From the NCBI GenBank assembly GCA_014382805.1, contig JACNIZ010000220.1:1-47055 (forward strand): a DNA stretch of 47,055 nt, given 5' to 3'. Within the stretch, counting starts at the first letter, position 1, and the number at the start of each line of letters is the position of its first letter. The DNA is from Planctomycetota bacterium. Lineage in GTDB: Bacteria > Planctomycetota > UBA1135. The translations under genes were made by a program, and so were the position numbers. The notes under the pieces were generated by a model, which was not told the origin of the DNA, searched no databases, and saw nothing but the letters and a program-made list of their open reading frames with translations. Below are positions 38,140 to 46,741 of the stretch, in pieces.

Positions 38140-40325
38140 GCGGTCAGATCCTCACTTTTTTCCACATTCACAGTTCCGATAATGCGAGCGACTTCCTCCA
38201 CAGTGGTCAAACCTTCTGAAAGTTTTTGAATACCGTCCGAACGTAAATCCATGACTAGCGCTCTTTCGGCTTCGATTTCGATCTCGTCGCGATTGCCTGC
38301 ACCGAGTAGGGCGGAACTCAACCCAGCTGTCATCTCCAGCATTTCATACAACCCCAAACGGCCTTTATAGCCTGTATTTAGGCATTGGCTGCAGCCTTCG
38401 CCCCGCATAAAGCTAATTTCCGCCGGATCCTGAATGCCCAATCCCGCGATTAAGCGAGGCTCCGGCTTGTCTTCGGTGGCGCAATTGCTGCAAATCCTAC
38501 GCACCAGACGCTGCGCCACCACTGCCTGCAAAGACGACGTAATTAAAAACGGAGGAATGCCAATCTCGCTCAAACGCACGATGGCGCCTGCAGCACTATT
38601 GGTATGCAGAGTGCTCAAAACCAAGTGGCCAGTCAGTGCCGCTTGTACTGCTAACTCAGCGGTTTCAGCATCGCGAATTTCGCCGAGCATGATCACGTCA
38701 GGATCTTGGCGCAAAATGCTGCGAAGTCCAGCGGCGAAGGTCAGACCAGCTTTGGGATTCACTTCGGTTTGGCGCAACAGGGGCATGCGCTTTTCGACGG
38801 GATCTTCCACTGTCACAACATTACGCTCAATCGTGCTCAACCGATCTAATGCAGCGTAAAGCGTGGTGGTCTTGCCGCTACCCGTTGGGCCAGTCACCAA
38901 TATCATTCCGTGCGGCTGCTCGAGCCCGGATTTTAGCTTTGATAGCGCCACGGAGGGAATCCCGAGATCGTCTAAACCGATCATGTCATCCCCGGAAAGC
39001 AGTAGTCTCATTACTACATTTTCACCGTGAACTGTTGGGATAGTCGAAACTCGAACGTCGATGTTGCCCTGACTAATTTTCATTCCAAAGTGACCATCTT
39101 GCGGCCGCCGCGTATCGGCGATATCCAACTTCGACATTACCTTCAAGCGCGAAACTATCGGAGCGTGTTGCTGGCGCGGATGAACTGACTTTTCATGCAG
39201 GATTCCGTCGACGCGCACTCGGACGCGCCCGAGATCGCGCTCAGGCTCGATGTGAATATCACTCACCCCGCTTACCGCAGACTCCTCGATAATTGAGTTT
39301 ACTAAGCGCACAATCTCGTTGGAGCTGCAAGCTGCTTCGAGTTCGTCCTCTTCCGTGGTCTCCTCCACCTCCTCAACCTTAGCCTCAACTTCGGTTGGAT
39401 CATCACTTTGGCGACGAATGGATTCCAACAGCTTTTGCATGCACGTTTTGGCAAGTAAACATGGGTCAACTTGAGAATTGGTACGCAAGCGCACCTGGTC
39501 GATGACCGCCAAATCCATTGGGTCAACCATGCCCAGGGTCAAAATGCCGTCCATGGAAAATAGGGGGAACACTTGGTTGCGGAAAATCAGCTCCCTCGGC
39601 AAGATCTCGTTGTTGCCACTGCAAATTTCATAGGACAACGTATTCGCATACGGCACACCTAGCTCCATAGCATTTGCGCATGCAATTTGCTCATCCAACA
39701 CCGCGCCAGAATTGAGCAAGGCGCGGTCTAGTGGCAGCTTGGTGCCAGCCGCCTTATTCAGAACTTCGGTTAACTGTTGCTCGTTCAATACCCCATCGCG
39801 AACCAACCGAACTGCCCAAGCAGGAACCGACCTTGTTAGCAGTGATAAATTTGCCTCGAGTTCAGCAGAGCCATCTTTAGCCTTAGTGTCGCCTTGGGTA
39901 ATTGCATTGCACCGCAGCCATAACGCATGCAAAAGCTTCGAATCAGAGTCCACAAGCTCAATGTAGATTTGATACAACGGTTGCGCGCTGATCATTTTCA
40001 CTTTGCGCACCGACCCGATCAGGTAGGGCAATCCACCTTTGTCGGTTTTTGGCAAGTCAGCTGTATCTGTGAACTCCAATTTCAATTCAGCATTCTTCGG
40101 CAAAAAAACTGGCGACAAAATATCTATCCCATCTTCACGAACCAATTGAACGCTCACCGCAACTGGACCGCGCCGTCGGCTTAGGACCACCTGCTCGGCC
40201 GAATTCTCTTCAACGGAGATGTAAGCCCTAGGCTTAGCCTCCACGCCAGAAGACGCGGCTGGGGCGGATAATGCCTCAGGGATTGGGTTCATGAAATTTA
40301 GTGGATGAGCGAGCACCCCCACCAT
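38136..40325 (-). CDS. pilB: Type II secretion/type IV pilus assembly ATPase (GspE/PilB) with extra PilZ-like N-terminal domain (likely start ATG 40292)
   Basis: Walker A GPTGSGKTTTLYAAL, GEIRDAETAELAVQAALTGHLVLSTLHTN, zinc C-x2-C (CSNC/CSQC); N-terminal ~140 aa are beta-rich and PilZ-like, then an MshEN-like region. Confidence 0.92.
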   Translation of the reverse strand: MVGVLAHPLNFMNPIPEALSAPAASSGVEAKPRAYISVEENSAEQVVLSRRRGPVAVSVQLVREDGIDILSPVFLPKNAELKLEFTDTADLPKTDKGGLPYLIGSVRKVKMISAQPLYQIYIELVDSDSKLLHALWLRCNAITQGDTKAKDGSAELEANLSLLTRSVPAWAVRLVRDGVLNEQQLTEVLNKAAGTKLPLDRALLNSGAVLDEQIACANAMELGVPYANTLSYEICSGNNEILPRELIFRNQVFPLFSMDGILTLGMVDPMDLAVIDQVRLRTNSQVDPCLLAKTCMQKLLESIRRQSDDPTEVEAKVEEVEETTEEDELEAACSSNEIVRLVNSIIEESAVSGVSDIHIEPERDLGRVRVRVDGILHEKSVHPRQQHAPIVSRLKVMSKLDIADTRRPQDGHFGMKISQGNIDVRVSTIPTVHGENVVMRLLLSGDDMIGLDDLGIPSVALSKLKSGLEQPHGMILVTGPTGSGKTTTLYAALDRLSTIERNVVTVEDPVEKRMPLLRQTEVNPKAGLTFAAGLRSILRQDPDVIMLGEIRDAETAELAVQAALTGHLVLSTLHTNSAAGAIVRLSEIGIPPFLITSSLQAVVAQRLVRRICSNCATEDKPEPRLIAGLGIQDPAEISFMRGEGCSQCLNTGYKGRLGLYEMLEMTAGLSSALLGAGNRDEIEIEAERALVMDLRSDGIQKLSEGLTTVEEVARIIGTVNVEKSEDLTA

Positions 40326-40408
40326 CCCAGGCAGAGGGACGATAGGTTCCGTTTGGTATATCGACCTGTTTAGGGTCGGCCTTTAATTCAAGACTAAACT
40401 CATCAGCG

Positions 40409-41380
40409 TTACCGTTTTCGGTGACGCTTCAACGCCGACGCAACCAATTGACGGGTGAAGCCTTCGTGGCCGGCCGGGTCGTGACTCAAGCATAAATCGG
40501 CGCTAGCGGCGTCGGCGGGTGGATAATACAAACCGCAATTGGGGTTGATCTCCAGCATATAGGGCGTTCCGTCGGGGGATACGCGAATGTCGCAACGGCC
40601 AAAACTGGCTCCGTTTAGCTCCAAAAAGAAGCGTGCAGATTCATCTCGAATGCGTTTGTTCAACTTAGGATCGTTCACCGGCACTGCGCTCAGGCCGCTG
40701 TAATCCTCCCATTTTAGATCGGAATGCTTAAAAGTTTCGCCACTGGGGAATTGGTATTGAATGGGTGTATAGGTGGTCGGTTTTTTGGGATTCTTGGGAT
40801 TTTCCGCCACCAAAACTGTGCATTCCGTGCCCGGAATATATTCCTCGATCAAAGCCGCACCATGTTTAGAAATGATTTTATTCGCCTGCCGACGCAACCC
40901 GGCCAGCGTTTGTACTCGCGAATGACGACTGAGATCAATGCTCGAATAACTGCAATGATGCTTCACAAATAGCGGAAAGCGCAGTTTCTCCGCCGCTCGA
41001 TCTACCTGCTCCTCATTCTTGACAATTCGCCAGGCTGGGGTTTCGATCCCCAATCGTTTACACGCTGCCTTCATTTGCCGACGTGTAGGCTCAAAAAACT
41101 GGGTTGTCGCGCCGGTGAATGGAACTCCATGCCTTTCTAAAGTGCGCACCACTTCAACACCCGGGCTTTCTTGATCAGCGGCGCCGTCGCAAAGGTTAAA
41201 GTATAGGTCGAAGCCCTCTTTAACCAGCGCGTTTACTTTTTTAACGGATGTGTATTTATCATCTAAGACTGCAAGCGTCCAATCTTCGTCTGGCAAATAA
41301 GGACGCGGATCGCATGGCCAGTCACCATCAGGCAAAGGACCTGAGTCTAATTCTTGGTTTGTCAGTAAGCAGATGCGCAA
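40409..41380 (-). CDS. ATP-grasp (D-Ala-D-Ala ligase-like) protein
   Basis: FDLYFNLCDGAADQESPGVEVVRTLERHGVPFTGATTQ...GRCDIRVSPDGTPYMLEINPNCGLYYP. Confidence 0.85.
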   Translation of the reverse strand: MRICLLTNQELDSGPLPDGDWPCDPRPYLPDEDWTLAVLDDKYTSVKKVNALVKEGFDLYFNLCDGAADQESPGVEVVRTLERHGVPFTGATTQFFEPTRRQMKAACKRLGIETPAWRIVKNEEQVDRAAEKLRFPLFVKHHCSYSSIDLSRHSRVQTLAGLRRQANKIISKHGAALIEEYIPGTECTVLVAENPKNPKKPTTYTPIQYQFPSGETFKHSDLKWEDYSGLSAVPVNDPKLNKRIRDESARFFLELNGASFGRCDIRVSPDGTPYMLEINPNCGLYYPPADAASADLCLSHDPAGHEGFTRQLVASALKRHRKR

Positions 41381-41415
41381 AACTTGTTTTACGAAGGTGG
41401 GGCAAGAGGTTGTTA

Positions 41416-43002
41416 CTACTTCAAGCCTAACCTTGCAGCCAAGTTATGCAAATTACTGCGATGCAAGCCTAGTTCCTTCGCAGCTTGTGACCATACACCA
41501 TGATTACGTTTTAATGCCGCGAGTATTACCTGACGCTTGAATTCAACTAGCTGCTCACTTAATGGACGACCATCAATGGCTTTCATGTCAGGCGCAGCTA
41601 ATTGTTGATGGCTATACCTATCTTCAGAGTCGGCCTTTGATTTAGTTTTGACGAAGTCCTGCCCTAAATGGCGTGGCCGAATCCATACCGGCTCTCCTTT
41701 GGCCGATGATTTTGCTGCTTTGAGCACTGCTCTAGAGATGACATTCTCTAATTCACGAACATTTCCAGGCCACGCATAGGCCATTAATGCCTGCGGGGAA
41801 TCACTGTGCAATCGAACCGGTCCCAAACCCAATTGGCGGCGTGCTTGATCACAGAACGAACCTGCCAGCAATGGTATATCGTCCTTCATGTCGGTTAAAC
41901 GCGGCGTATGAATCCGGCAAACGTCCAAACGATGCAAAAGATCAGCACGGAATGCTCCCGCTTGGACCTCACGAACCAGTTCACGGTTCGTCGCCGAAAA
42001 AACGCGAACATCTACGTGTAAATGACGATCGGAGCCGACCCGCTGAATCTCTCCGGTTTGCAAAACGCGCAATAATTTCGGTTGAATGGAAAGTGGTAAT
42101 TCGCCGATTTCATCCAAAAATAGGCAGCCACCGTCCGCAACTTGAAATTTGCCACGTCGCTCATTGCTTGCCCCAGTAAAAGCGCCTTTAATATGACCAA
42201 ATAACTCGCTTTCCACAACGGATTCGGGCAGGGCCGCACAATTAACGTAAACCAACGGCTTTTTGGAGCGCCAAGATTCAGCATGCAACGTTCGCACGAC
42301 GAGTTCCTTGCCGGTGCCTGTTTCTCCGGTGACGAGTACCGGATAGTCTGATTGCGCAAAGACGGAGATTTCCTCGCGCAATGCTTGCAATCGATCGCTG
42401 CGCCCGAGGAGGCCACCGCCCCGACGCTCCAATATCCCATGAACTAAATCTTGGGCCACCAAACCATTGTTTCGAGCACTCCGTTCTAGCGCCTCCATAA
42501 TTTCCGAGGTATGAAGAGCCGCCCCCGCCAAAGCCCCTAGTGCGGACAAAAAGGATGTGCTGATTCCGTCGAAAGCATTCGATGTTAAAGAATCTAGGGT
42601 TAGCGTTCCTACAAGTTGGTTTTGAACTCGGAGTGGGATGCCCAAACAAGCGTGGATGTGGTCGCTTAGGTTGGGTGCACCTTCCACTAGGCCCTCAAAT
42701 GGATCAGGCAGCGGGCTATTTATTGGAAAGCGTGTTGGCTGTGGTTGTCGGCAGACCTCGGCTAGCCGTGGATGATCCGCTACCACAAATTGTCGGCCAA
42801 GCGCGTCGGGCACCAGGCCATGAGTGGCGAGAGGATGTAAGGCCTCTCCCTGCAAGCGCAGCAAAGTTACCGCGTCGGCTGGTAGGGCTTGGCGAACCGC
42901 ATCGACTAAGCGTTGGTATCGGTCCTGGCTTTGCAAACTCGAACTCAGGTCGAGAGCAATCTGAAACAGGAGGTCAAATTCGTCAATTGTTACCTTTTTC
43001 AT
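41416..43002 (-). CDS. norR: Nitric oxide-responsive sigma54 activator NorR (GAF-AAA-HTH)
   Basis: GAF N-terminus; GETGTGKELVVRTLH, GAFTGA, GGCLFLDEIGELPL; Fis-type HTH SQAAKELGLHRSNLHNLAARLGL; divergent from the nor operon. Confidence 0.93.
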   Translation of the reverse strand: MKKVTIDEFDLLFQIALDLSSSLQSQDRYQRLVDAVRQALPADAVTLLRLQGEALHPLATHGLVPDALGRQFVVADHPRLAEVCRQPQPTRFPINSPLPDPFEGLVEGAPNLSDHIHACLGIPLRVQNQLVGTLTLDSLTSNAFDGISTSFLSALGALAGAALHTSEIMEALERSARNNGLVAQDLVHGILERRGGGLLGRSDRLQALREEISVFAQSDYPVLVTGETGTGKELVVRTLHAESWRSKKPLVYVNCAALPESVVESELFGHIKGAFTGASNERRGKFQVADGGCLFLDEIGELPLSIQPKLLRVLQTGEIQRVGSDRHLHVDVRVFSATNRELVREVQAGAFRADLLHRLDVCRIHTPRLTDMKDDIPLLAGSFCDQARRQLGLGPVRLHSDSPQALMAYAWPGNVRELENVISRAVLKAAKSSAKGEPVWIRPRHLGQDFVKTKSKADSEDRYSHQQLAAPDMKAIDGRPLSEQLVEFKRQVILAALKRNHGVWSQAAKELGLHRSNLHNLAARLGLK

Positions 43003-43030
43003 AACTGTTACTTTTCAAACAACTTCATGG

Positions 43031-43047
43031 GTTGTCAATTTTACAAC
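43031..43047. promoter_or_regulatory. Candidate NorR binding site GTTGT-N7-ACAAC
   Basis: Perfect 5-bp arms; contains the GT-N7-AC core known for NorR enhancer sites; ~80 nt upstream of the sigma54 promoter. Confidence 0.6.
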
Positions 43048-43127
43048 TTTTTATCGTTGAAATTGGCTTAAATAAGGCATTTCGCGAATTATTTTTTTCT
43101 TTTGAGGATTAATCCACCATTTACAGT

Positions 43128-43143
43128 TGGCACGGAGATTGCA
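43128..43143 (+). promoter_or_regulatory. Sigma54 (RpoN) -24/-12 promoter TGGCACGGAGATTGCA
   Basis: Exact match to the TGGCAC-N5-TTGCA consensus, ~24 nt upstream of the hemerythrin start. Confidence 0.9.
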
Positions 43144-43166
43144 TTATTCGAATAACAAAAGCCACC

Positions 43167-43712
43167 GTGAGCAGTCACCCCTCTACCCCCGATTTAGTCA
43201 ACCTACTGGTTGACAAGTATCACCGCCATTTACGGCAGAGTGTGAGGGAGCTGATTGAATTAGCTCCGCAATGGGACAGCTTTCAAAAGCAATTTTCAGG
43301 AACTCCCATGTGTTGGTGCAAACTCCTCACCACCTGGTGGGGCGAGGTTAAGCAGCACCTAGAAAAGGAAGAGATTTCCATTTTCCCAGCTTTTGTTTCT
43401 GGACGGGCCAGCCACCTGGCGCCTCAGCTCCGAACTTTGGAGCTCGAACATAACGACCACCGCCAATTGATGGTGACGCTAGCTATTTCCGTCGACGAGG
43501 GAATCAAGCTACTCGAAACCCTCCCGGTATCGGCCGGAACCGAATGTTCGTCACTTCCACAAGTTCAGCGTTTCGCTGAGCTCGCTGGCGAGATGGTGGA
43601 AATGTTAAACGAGCACATCAATCTCGAGGACAGGGTGTTATTCCCCTTGGCCCTCGGACTTGATTTCTCCGATCACCAAGAAATCAACCCCAACCCTAAT
43701 TCCCCCGAATAG
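43167..43712 (+). CDS. Hemerythrin-domain (HHE, YtfE/DnrN-like) NO-response protein (GTG start)
   Basis: VDKYHRHLRQSVREL, HLEKEEISIFPAF, LELEHNDHRQLM, LNEHINLEDRVLFPLA. Confidence 0.9.
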   Translation: MSSHPSTPDLVNLLVDKYHRHLRQSVRELIELAPQWDSFQKQFSGTPMCWCKLLTTWWGEVKQHLEKEEISIFPAFVSGRASHLAPQLRTLELEHNDHRQLMVTLAISVDEGIKLLETLPVSAGTECSSLPQVQRFAELAGEMVEMLNEHINLEDRVLFPLALGLDFSDHQEINPNPNSPE

Positions 43713-43713
43713 C

Positions 43714-44448
43714 ATGCTAACTAAATCAGCAGCAAAAGCATTTTTCCTTGGAGGGACCGCTCTGTGCAGCATCGCCTTTGTCCTGTTATCCATGGACACC
43801 TTGGCGCAGTTTCCTGAGCGCTCCAATCAAGATGAAATGACTGAGTCCGTTGTACGCGGACACATGATCTGGAACAAAAACAACTGCATGGGTTGCCACA
43901 CCTTGCTAGGTGAAGGTGCTTACTACGCACCCGAGCTGACGCAAGTAGTGAAGCGACGCAGCGACGTTTGGCTAACCGAATTCCTTAAAGATCCGGAACG
44001 GATGTTTCCTGGTCGCCGCAAAATGGTGAAATACGATTTTTACGATGCGGATGAGGTCGGCGCTGAAGAGGCCAAGAAGAACATTGATGACACTTTGGCA
44101 TTTTTCCATTGGGTTGCTCGCATTGACACCAATGGCTTCCCCGCTGAGCCGGACATGGCGCCAGCGAATGCGCTTGCAACCGCACCCATCGCTGCCAATT
44201 CAATCTTGAATGCAGCTCCTGAATACGTCAAGTCGGTCTGTATTGGCTGTCACTCCATTGAGGGCCAAGGCGGAACCGTCGGCCCAGCATTGGATGGCGT
44301 CGCCGATCGTTTTGATGCCGAATACCTGCGCAAGTGGGTGGCCGACCCACTGTCGGTAAAACCAGATACCACCATGCCAAATCTCGGACTTAAGGGCGAG
44401 CAACTGGATGACATTCTCAACTTCCTCGGCACCTTGAAGGAGAATTAA
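43714..44448 (+). CDS. norC: Nitric oxide reductase NorC subunit with extra C-terminal cytochrome c domain (diheme)
   Basis: N-terminal TM, NNCMGCHTLLGEGAYYAPELTQV (canonical NorC), plus second SVCIGCHSIEGQGG...TTMPNLGL. Start ATG 43714 rather than 43660. Confidence 0.9.
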   Translation: MLTKSAAKAFFLGGTALCSIAFVLLSMDTLAQFPERSNQDEMTESVVRGHMIWNKNNCMGCHTLLGEGAYYAPELTQVVKRRSDVWLTEFLKDPERMFPGRRKMVKYDFYDADEVGAEEAKKNIDDTLAFFHWVARIDTNGFPAEPDMAPANALATAPIAANSILNAAPEYVKSVCIGCHSIEGQGGTVGPALDGVADRFDAEYLRKWVADPLSVKPDTTMPNLGLKGEQLDDILNFLGTLKEN

Positions 44449-44450
44449 GG

Positions 44451-45860
44451 ATGCGCTTTCAAAGTCAAAAAATCGCTTGGTACTTCTTTGCGGCTTGCAT
44501 GGGCCTGTTCGTCCTGCAACTCATCTACGGCTTCATTCTCGGCTTCGACCGCATGGGTTGGGAAGGCTTGCATGAAATCATTCCGTTCAATGTGGCGCGG
44601 GCAACGCACACCAATCTACTAGTAGTTTGGTTGTTGGCCGGCTTTATGGGTGCTGCTTACTACATCATCCCCGAAGAAGCGGACCGCGAGATTTGGAGTC
44701 CCAAGCTGGCTTGGATCCAATACTTCTCCTTGCTGGCCGTGGGCGTGGTTGCCATCATCGGCTATCACTTCAACATCTGGGAGGGCCGGAAGTTTCTCGA
44801 GATACCACGACCGCTGGACTACCTAGTCGTCGTCAACGTACTTGCATTCCTGTTCAACATCTTGATGACGATTTGGAAAGGCAAGCGCATGACGACCACC
44901 GCGATGGTGTTGTTCTTCGGCTTGCTAACCGCTGCTTTGCTTTACCTGCCTGGCATGTGGACCTTCGACAACCTGGTGCATGATTCTTACTTCCGTTGGT
45001 GGGTTGTTCACCTGTGGGTAGAGGGTGTTTGGGAATTGATCATGGGCGCGATTCTGTCGTTTTTGCTGATCAAACTCACAGGTGTCGACCGCGAGGTAAT
45101 CGAAAAATGGCTGTACATCATCGTCGGCTTCACCTTCCTCAGCGGCATTCTTGGCACTGGCCACCACTACTACTTCACCGGCGGCCCAAGTTACTGGTTG
45201 ATGATCGGTGGCGTGTTCTCTGCTCTAGAACCGCTCGCTTTCCTAGGCATGGCTTTGTACGCAATTGCAATGGCACGCCGCGGGGGTCGCAAGCATCCGA
45301 ACAGGATTGCTTTGTCATGGACGATTGGTTGCGCGGTAATGAGTTTCGTCGGCGCCGGCGCGTTGGGCTTTGCTCACACATTACCGCAAGTCAACCTTTG
45401 GACTCACGGCACATTGGTTACCGCAATGCACGGTCACATGGCTTTTTGGGGAGCTTACTGCATGTTGATTCTGGCTCTGATTAGTTACGCGTTGCCAGAA
45501 ATGACTGGCCGCAAGAACTACAAAGGCTGGATGCCGGAATGGGCATTCTGGTGCTCCAACATTGGCATGATCTGCATGACTGGCGCATTTGCAGTCATGG
45601 GCGTTGCTCAGGTTTACTTGGAACGCAAAGCAGGCATGGACTTTTTGGACGTGCAAGAAGGTCTGGAGGTTCACGCCTTCGCACTCATCCTGGCTGGTGC
45701 TTTGTTCACATTTGGCATTGTGCTGTTCGTCAAAAACTTCATCTCATACGGCTTGCCGTCGGATGAGGCGATGATCGCCAACGCCAGTGAAGCTGATGCA
45801 ACAGCGTCTGACAGTGGCAGTACCGACGCCATCGATGGCGCCGCCGCCCCGCAGGCATAA
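44451..45860 (+). CDS. norB: Cytochrome c-dependent nitric oxide reductase NorB subunit
   Basis: WWVVHLWVEGVWELIMGAILSF, GTGHHYYFTG, HGTLVTAMHGHMAFWGAYCMLILALISYALP. Confidence 0.95.
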   Translation: MRFQSQKIAWYFFAACMGLFVLQLIYGFILGFDRMGWEGLHEIIPFNVARATHTNLLVVWLLAGFMGAAYYIIPEEADREIWSPKLAWIQYFSLLAVGVVAIIGYHFNIWEGRKFLEIPRPLDYLVVVNVLAFLFNILMTIWKGKRMTTTAMVLFFGLLTAALLYLPGMWTFDNLVHDSYFRWWVVHLWVEGVWELIMGAILSFLLIKLTGVDREVIEKWLYIIVGFTFLSGILGTGHHYYFTGGPSYWLMIGGVFSALEPLAFLGMALYAIAMARRGGRKHPNRIALSWTIGCAVMSFVGAGALGFAHTLPQVNLWTHGTLVTAMHGHMAFWGAYCMLILALISYALPEMTGRKNYKGWMPEWAFWCSNIGMICMTGAFAVMGVAQVYLERKAGMDFLDVQEGLEVHAFALILAGALFTFGIVLFVKNFISYGLPSDEAMIANASEADATASDSGSTDAIDGAAAPQA

Positions 45861-45874
45861 CCCTTGTTACTGAA

Positions 45875-45907
45875 GACGGATTGCCGTTGTCACTTCGGCA
45901 ATCCGTC
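45875..45907 (+). other. Intercistronic 12-bp hairpin between norB and norQ
   Basis: GACGGATTGCCG-TTGTCACTT-CGGCAATCCGTC, perfect arms, no downstream U-tract. Confidence 0.8.
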
Positions 45908-45919
45908 ACCCCCATTCCG

Positions 45920-46705
45920 ATGGCTCCTTCATCAATGATCCCTTTCTACCAACCGGTCGCCAACGAGCTCGAACTGTTCGAACATTGCTGGCGTCAACGC
46001 TTGCCGCTGATGCTGAAAGGCCCGACTGGCTGCGGCAAGTCGCGCTTTGTGGAACACATGGCCGCGAAGTTAGACATGCCTTTGACCACCGTCGCTTGTC
46101 ACGATGACACCAGTGCCGCCGATTTACTTGGGCGTTGGTTAGTGCGCGGCGGTAACACCGTTTGGCAAGATGGACCGGTCACGCGCGCGGTACGCCAAGG
46201 CGGAATTCTGTACTTGGATGAAATCGCCGAAGCACGTCCCGACGTCGTCGTTGCGCTGCACCCGCTGACCGACCACCGTCGCCAAATTCACTTGGAAGCG
46301 CACGGTGAAGAAATTCAAGCAGCCGACGATTTCATGATGGTGGTGTCTTTCAATCCGGGCTATCAGCGCGGCTGGAAAGAACTGAAACCGTCCACGCGGC
46401 AACGCTTTGTGGCCTTAAGCTTCGACTACCCCGAGCAAGAACTGGAAGCTGGCATCGTAGTTGGCGAAACCGCTTGTTCCCCCGACGTCGCCAAACGCTT
46501 GGTCAAATTGGCCGGCAAACTGCGCGGCTTGGACGAGTTGGGTTTGGCCGAAAAGGCATCAACCCGCTTGTTGGTGGATGCCGCTCGCTTAATCCAATCT
46601 GGACTTCCGCCACGCGCCGCTTGCGTAGCCGCGATCTGCGAACCACTCTCCGACGAAACCGACGTGCTGGAAGCGCTGCGCGAAGTTTGTGCGCTAGCGT
46701 TTTAA
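45920..46705 (+). CDS. norQ: NorQ/CbbQ-type MoxR AAA ATPase (start ATG 45920 or 45935)
   Basis: LKGPTGCGKSRFVEHMA, GGILYLDEIAEARPDVVVALHPLTDHRR, MVVSFNPGYQRGWKELKPSTRQRF. Confidence 0.92.
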   Translation: MAPSSMIPFYQPVANELELFEHCWRQRLPLMLKGPTGCGKSRFVEHMAAKLDMPLTTVACHDDTSAADLLGRWLVRGGNTVWQDGPVTRAVRQGGILYLDEIAEARPDVVVALHPLTDHRRQIHLEAHGEEIQAADDFMMVVSFNPGYQRGWKELKPSTRQRFVALSFDYPEQELEAGIVVGETACSPDVAKRLVKLAGKLRGLDELGLAEKASTRLLVDAARLIQSGLPPRAACVAAICEPLSDETDVLEALREVCALAF

Positions 46706-46741
46706 TTCCGTGAGTTTCCAATCGTCGGCGTTACCAAGTAG

